DNA of 64,000 bases, taken from positions 248,001-312,000 of the forward strand of contig JBCBMO010000002.1 of the NCBI GenBank assembly GCA_039822785.1, in the 5' to 3' direction. A program made the position numbers and the translations under genes. Positions 61,867 to 64,000 of the stretch are shown here, piece by piece (the stretch's first letter is position 1; each line of letters opens with the position of its first letter). Under the pieces are notes generated by a model. The model saw nothing but the letters and a program-made list of their open reading frames with translations. It did not search any database and had not been told where the DNA came from. This DNA is from Thermohalobaculum sp039822785 (GTDB lineage: Bacteria > Pseudomonadota > Alphaproteobacteria > Rhodobacterales > Rhodobacteraceae).

Positions 61867-62246
61867 CAGGCCTGCTCCTCTACCTGGCGAACCTTGATCG
61901 TCAGCTGGCTGAACGGCTTCTCGATCCGTCCGAACCGGCCGCGGGCGCGCGGACGGCCGCGCTTCAGCACCAGGTTCTTGCCCACATAGGCCTCGGCGAC
62001 GACCAGTTCGTCGACATCCAGGCCGTGGTTGTTCTCTGCGTTCGCCACCGCCGACTGCAGCGTCTTCTTGACGTCCGCCGCGATGCGCTTCTTCGAGAAG
62101 GTCAGCGCCGCCAGCGCCTTGTCCACCGGCATGCCGCGGATCATGCCCGCCACCAGGTTCAGCTTCTGGGGGCTGGTCTTCAGCATCCGGTTCATCGCCA
62201 TCGCCTCGTTCTCGGCGACGCGGCGCTCATTCTTCGCCTTGCCCAT
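61866..62246 (-). CDS. rplV: 50S ribosomal protein L22
   Basis: 126 residues. A basic N-terminal addition, then LKTSPQKLNLVAGMIRGMPV and the long beta-hairpin that reaches the exit tunnel (AYVGKNLVLKRGRPRARGRF), the site of macrolide resistance changes. GGAGG upstream. Overlaps rpsC by one base. Confidence 0.98.
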   Translation of the reverse strand: MGKAKNERRVAENEAMAMNRMLKTSPQKLNLVAGMIRGMPVDKALAALTFSKKRIAADVKKTLQSAVANAENNHGLDVDELVVAEAYVGKNLVLKRGRPRARGRFGRIEKPFSQLTIKVRQVEEQA

Positions 62247-62252
62247 CGCCGA

Positions 62253-62531
62253 TTACCTCCGCTTGGCTTTTTTGTCGGCCGCGTGGCCGTAGTAGGTGCG
62301 GGTCGGCGCGAACTCGCCGAACTTGTGGCCGATCATATCCTCGGACACCGCCACCGGCACATGCTTCTGGCCGTTGTGCACGCCAAAGGTCAGCCCCACG
62401 AACTGGGGCAGGATGGTCGACCGGCGCGACCAGATCTTGATCACTTCATTGCGGCCCGACTCGCGTGACTTCGCGGCCTTCTTGAGGACGTAGGAGTCGA
62501 CGAACGGACCCTTCCAGACGGAACGTGGCAT
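62253..62531 (-). CDS. rpsS: 30S ribosomal protein S19
   Basis: 92 residues, canonical length. MPRSVWKGPFVDSYVLKKAA, then WSRRSTILPQFVGLTFGVHN and the C-terminal FGEFAPTRTYYGHAADKKAK. Sits in the 30S head next to S13. AAGAGGACC upstream of the ATG. Confidence 0.98.
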   Translation of the reverse strand: MPRSVWKGPFVDSYVLKKAAKSRESGRNEVIKIWSRRSTILPQFVGLTFGVHNGQKHVPVAVSEDMIGHKFGEFAPTRTYYGHAADKKAKRR

Positions 62532-62543
62532 CTAAAGGTCCTC

Positions 62544-63377
62544 TTACTTCTTCCGCGCGTGGCGCGAGCGCACGATCAGGCGGTCGGTGCCCTTGTTCTT
62601 GCGGGTCTTGCGGCCCTTCGTGGGCTTGCCCCAAGGGGTGACCGGGTGGCGACCGCCGGAGGTCCGGCCCTCACCACCGCCGTGCGGGTGATCGATCGGG
62701 TTCATGGCGACGCCGCGCACCGCGGGGCGCTTGCCCTGGTGGCGCGTGCGCCCGGCCTTGCCGAAGTTCTGGTTCGAGTGGTCGGGGTTCGAGACCGCGC
62801 CCACGGTCGCCATGCACTCCTGGCGGACCATCCGCAGCTCGCCCGAGCTGAGGCGGATCTGCGCATAGCCGCCATCGCGGCCGACGAACTGGGCGTATTG
62901 CCCGGCCGAGCGCGCGATCTGACCGCCCTTACCCGGCTTCAGCTCGATGTTGTGCACGATGGTGCCGATCGGCATGCCCGAGAAGGGCATCGCGTTGCCC
63001 GGTTTGATGTCCGCCTTGGCACCCGCGACGACACTGTCACCCACCGAGAGGCGCTGCGGCGCCAGGATATAGGCCAGTTCGCCGTCTTCGTACTTCACCA
63101 GCGCGATGAAGGCCGTGCGGTTGGGATCGTATTCAATCCGCTCCACCACCGCCGGCACATCGTGCTTGCGCCGCTTGAAGTCCACGATCCGGTAGAGCCG
63201 CTTGGCTCCGCCGCCGATCCGCCGCGCCGTGATCCGTCCGGTGTTGTTGCGCCCGCCCTTCTTGGTCAGACCCTGGGTCAGAGTCTTCTCAGGCCGGCCC
63301 TTCCACAGGTCCGAACGGTCGATCAGCACCAGCCCGCGCTGGCCCGGCGTGGTAGGCTTGTATGTTTTCAACGCCAT
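62544..63377 (-). CDS. rplB: 50S ribosomal protein L2
   Basis: 277 residues. MALKTYKPTTPGQRGLVLID, the OB/SH3 RNA-binding core and the C-terminal RGVAMNPIDHPHGGGEGRTS, with the His required for peptidyl-transferase assembly. Start at 63377; the 22-codon open extension to 63443 is encoded by the REP at 63415 and is not part of the protein. Confidence 0.98.
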   Translation of the reverse strand: MALKTYKPTTPGQRGLVLIDRSDLWKGRPEKTLTQGLTKKGGRNNTGRITARRIGGGAKRLYRIVDFKRRKHDVPAVVERIEYDPNRTAFIALVKYEDGELAYILAPQRLSVGDSVVAGAKADIKPGNAMPFSGMPIGTIVHNIELKPGKGGQIARSAGQYAQFVGRDGGYAQIRLSSGELRMVRQECMATVGAVSNPDHSNQNFGKAGRTRHQGKRPAVRGVAMNPIDHPHGGGEGRTSGGRHPVTPWGKPTKGRKTRKNKGTDRLIVRSRHARKK

Positions 63378-63414
63378 GTCTTGCTGTCTTCCGCTTTCGT
63401 TTCTCTTCCCGGGC

Positions 63415-63439
63415 GGTGCGTGCCGAGCACGCACCCTAC
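63415..63439 (-). repeat. Single REP palindrome in the rplW-rplB gap
   Basis: Minus-strand GTAG, GGTGCGTG, loop CTCGG, CACGCACC, 28 bp after the rplW stop and 37 bp before the rplB start. The only unpaired copy in the window. Confidence 0.93.
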
Positions 63440-63467
63440 GCAAGGCAGGGCGCGCGCCGTCATGCCT

Positions 63468-63764
63468 TTAGAGCCCGGTCGTCACGTCGATCGAGTGGCC
63501 CTCTTCGAGGGTCACATAGGCCTTTTTCACCTCGTCCCGCTGACCGATGCGGCCGCGGAAACGCTTCACCTTGCCCTGCTGGCGGACGGTGTTGACCGCC
63601 TTGACCTTGACGCCGAACAGGGTCTCCACCGCTTCCTTGATCAGCGGCTTGGTCGCCGATTTCGAGACCTCGAAGACCACGGCGTTGTTCTCGGACACCA
63701 TGGTCGCCTTCTCGGTGATGATCGGCTTGCGGATCACCTCGTAGAGCTCTGCCTTCGCGGTCAT
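63468..63764 (-). CDS. rplW: 50S ribosomal protein L23
   Basis: 98 residues. LYEVIRKPIITEKATMVSEN and the hairpin VRQQGKVKRFRGRIGQRDEV-like segment (KVKRFRGRIGQRDEVKKAY). Docking site for SRP and trigger factor at the tunnel exit. Starts with TGATG overlap at the rplD stop. Normally followed at once by rplB, here after a 90-bp gap containing a REP. Confidence 0.97.
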   Translation of the reverse strand: MTAKAELYEVIRKPIITEKATMVSENNAVVFEVSKSATKPLIKEAVETLFGVKVKAVNTVRQQGKVKRFRGRIGQRDEVKKAYVTLEEGHSIDVTTGL

Positions 63765-64000
63765 CACGCGGTCTCCTCAGCGGCGGCCGGCGCTGCGGCG
63801 GGGGCGAAGCGCGCCTCGATGGCGGCCAGGCCCGAGCGGGTGAGCACCAGCGTCTCGTTCTTCAGGATGTCGTAGACATTGGCCCCTTCGCCGGCGAGCA
63901 AATGGACATTGTCCAGGTTCCGCGCCGCCCGCTCGAAGTTGCCGTCGAAGTCCGCCCCGTCGATCACGAGCGCGCTCTTCCAGCCCAGTGCCTCGACCTT
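63764..64000 (-). CDS. rplD: 50S ribosomal protein L4, C-terminal part (5' end beyond window)
   Basis: The last 78 codons are visible in one open frame from base 64000: ALGWKSALVIDGADFDGNFE, then NLDNVHLLAGEGANVYDILK and a C-terminal Ala/Pro-rich tail. L4 lines the exit tunnel; in E. coli it also attenuates the S10 operon, whose leader is outside the window. Confidence 0.95.
   Translation of the reverse strand, partial: KVEALGWKSALVIDGADFDGNFERAARNLDNVHLLAGEGANVYDILKNETLVLTRSGLAAIEARFAPAAAPAAAEETA

Noticed and set aside
62544..63443. 22-codon N-terminal extension of L2
   Set aside because: It is encoded by the REP at 63415 and by the gap; L2 starts with the conserved MALKTYKPTTPGQRG at 63377.

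Overview
The window is a high-GC (roughly two-thirds G+C) chromosomal segment of an alphaproteobacterium, most likely a member of the Rhodobacterales. The evidence is gene content and order. The S10/spc/alpha ribosomal gene set is followed by rarA-crcB-rluC. There is a CarD regulator beside a seven-iron ferredoxin, an SUV3-like helicase coupled to an S4 protein, a DUF1127 protein divergent from a LysR regulator, and a short-form adenylate kinase. No rRNA, tRNA or CRISPR array was seen.

Layout. 1-1233 is the 3' part of ettA. 1234-2990 is an AT-rich island with one OLD-like ATPase/TOPRIM gene, followed by a gene remnant and a cold-shock gene. 3586-4271 holds a REP-associated tyrosine transposase (RAYT) bracketed by its own palindromes, then hspQ. 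4716-7364 carries an AEC transporter, a lysozyme-like lipoprotein and two small membrane proteins. 7426-13360 is a polyamine-type ABC transporter operon (ATPase, binding protein, two permeases) ending in a NAGPA-like periplasmic protein. 13588-16612 holds a small membrane protein, an RTX/cadherin-like exported protein and a Bax-inhibitor-1 protein. 16713-20754 is the ybbP-ybbA / tesA divergent cluster. 20765-29869 is mixed metabolism and regulation (thpR, LysR, quinone reductase, typA, XRE regulator, inositol-phosphatase family, hydrolase, SCP2, TPR, SMR). 29957-35116 is helicase, S4 protein, ferredoxin and CarD. 35409-39678 holds dapD-orf-dapE plus mepA and an esterase-like gene. 39807-46850 is a flagellar block (fliM divergent from motB-flgE-flgK-flgL-flgI). 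46904-49624 is rluC-crcB-rarA. 49681-64000 is the ribosomal protein block on the minus strand, from rplD (cut by the window end) to rplQ.

The main unexplained structure is a family of eleven short palindromes: GTAG, an 8-nt arm, a 5-nt loop and the complementary arm. They surround the RAYT gene and recur in the binding-protein/permease gap of the ABC transporter operon and in three gaps of the ribosomal operon. This looks like an active or recently active REP/BIME system. Other points of note are an in-phase 12-nt tandem repeat covering the start of a gene with no canonical start codon, a 14-nt triplication of a stop/start junction between an ABC ATPase and its permease, and a TylF-type methyltransferase gene inserted between rplP and rpmC with a promoter-like sequence behind it.

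All calls rest on reading the sequence and on knowledge of the families. No database search was run.
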